NCBI GenBank assembly: GCA_937996755.1
Contig: CALKUS010000075.1
Location: 1-6,167, forward strand
Source: an uncultured Pseudomonadota bacterium
Lineage (GTDB): Bacteria > Pseudomonadota > Gammaproteobacteria > Xanthomonadales > Ahniellaceae
DNA length: 6,167 nucleotides
Direction of reading: 5' to 3'
The notes under the pieces were generated by a model. It had not been told where the DNA came from and did no database searches. It saw only the letters and a program-made list of their open reading frames with translations. Numbering within the stretch: position 1 is the first letter of the stretch; each line of letters opens with the position of its first letter. Both the position numbers and the translations under genes were made by a program. Below, in pieces: positions 6,082 to 6,167 of the stretch.

Positions 6082-6109
6082 AAAAGGCCGGGCTTGTGCC
6101 CGGCCTTTT
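6082..6109. terminator. Bidirectional rho-independent terminator
   Basis: AAAAGGCCGGGC at 6082-6093 pairs perfectly with GCCCGGCCTTTT at 6098-6109 around the four-base loop TTGT. The G+C core is eight base pairs. The flanking A and T runs supply a U-tract on either strand (TTTT rightward, TTTTT leftward). It follows the carbonic anhydrase stop by five bases. It also lies 21 bases beyond the stop of the likely leftward gene at the window edge, so it probably serves both. Confidence 0.93.
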
Positions 6110-6130
6110 CGCAACGCCGCTGCTTTCCGA

Positions 6131-6167
6131 TCAGCGCGGATTGCGCAGGCGACGCGTGGCCACGAAG
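6131..6167 (-). CDS. C-terminal codons of a probable leftward gene (partial)
   Basis: On the reverse strand the last 37 bases read FVATRRLRNPR followed by TGA at 6131-6133, with mostly G or C third positions. Placement is the main support: a convergent gene ending here would use the bidirectional terminator at 6082-6109, whose longer U-tract is on this strand. Eleven residues are too few to name a family, and the frame could be chance. Confidence 0.4.
   Translation of the reverse strand, partial: FVATRRLRNPR

Noticed and set aside
1..6167. New defence, mobile or multi-gene system
   Set aside because: All five complete genes belong to well-known or widespread families with intact motifs and uniform composition. 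No integrase, transposase, CRISPR repeat, toxin-antitoxin pair or reverse transcriptase is present.

Overview
This is a GC-rich window (close to 70% G+C by eye, with third codon positions almost all G or C). It reads as ordinary chromosome from a gammaproteobacterium, most likely of the Xanthomonadaceae/Lysobacter group. That placement is inferred from protein flavour, the gene set, weak Shine-Dalgarno sequences and a heptad-type intergenic palindrome; it is not proven. There are no phage, transposase, CRISPR or RNA genes, and base composition is even throughout.

Layout. Positions 1-78 probably hold the first codons of a leftward gene running off the window. Positions 79-226 are a short divergent intergenic region. 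Three rightward genes follow in tight order: an M3-family oligopeptidase A (227-2296), exodeoxyribonuclease III (2338-3111) and a UPF0149 (YgfB/YecA-type) protein (3116-3772). The gaps are 41 and 4 bases, so the last two at least are probably co-transcribed. They converge with a leftward class 3-like (coniferyl-type) aldehyde dehydrogenase (3779-5200). Only six bases separate the two stop codons, and both lie inside a perfect 14-bp palindrome.

Positions 5201-5542 are a 342-base non-coding region between the divergent aldehyde dehydrogenase and a gamma-class carbonic anhydrase-like protein (5543-6076). It is unusually rich in dyad symmetry: a 95-bp palindrome built on a 7-base repeat (5237-5331), a nested hairpin (5342-5391), a small hairpin (5405-5420) and a 17-bp hairpin (5438-5482) that ends just before a plausible sigma-70 promoter for the carbonic anhydrase. 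A strong bidirectional terminator (6082-6109) follows, and then the last codons of a probable leftward gene (6131-6167).

The five complete genes are housekeeping or metabolic: cytoplasmic peptide degradation, base-excision DNA repair, an uncharacterised acidic protein, aldehyde oxidation and a zinc hexapeptide-repeat protein. No single pathway links them. I see no new multi-gene system. The parts most worth a second look are the non-coding 5201-5542 region, the palindrome over the convergent stops, and the -10-like boxes placed so close to start codons that leaderless transcription is possible.
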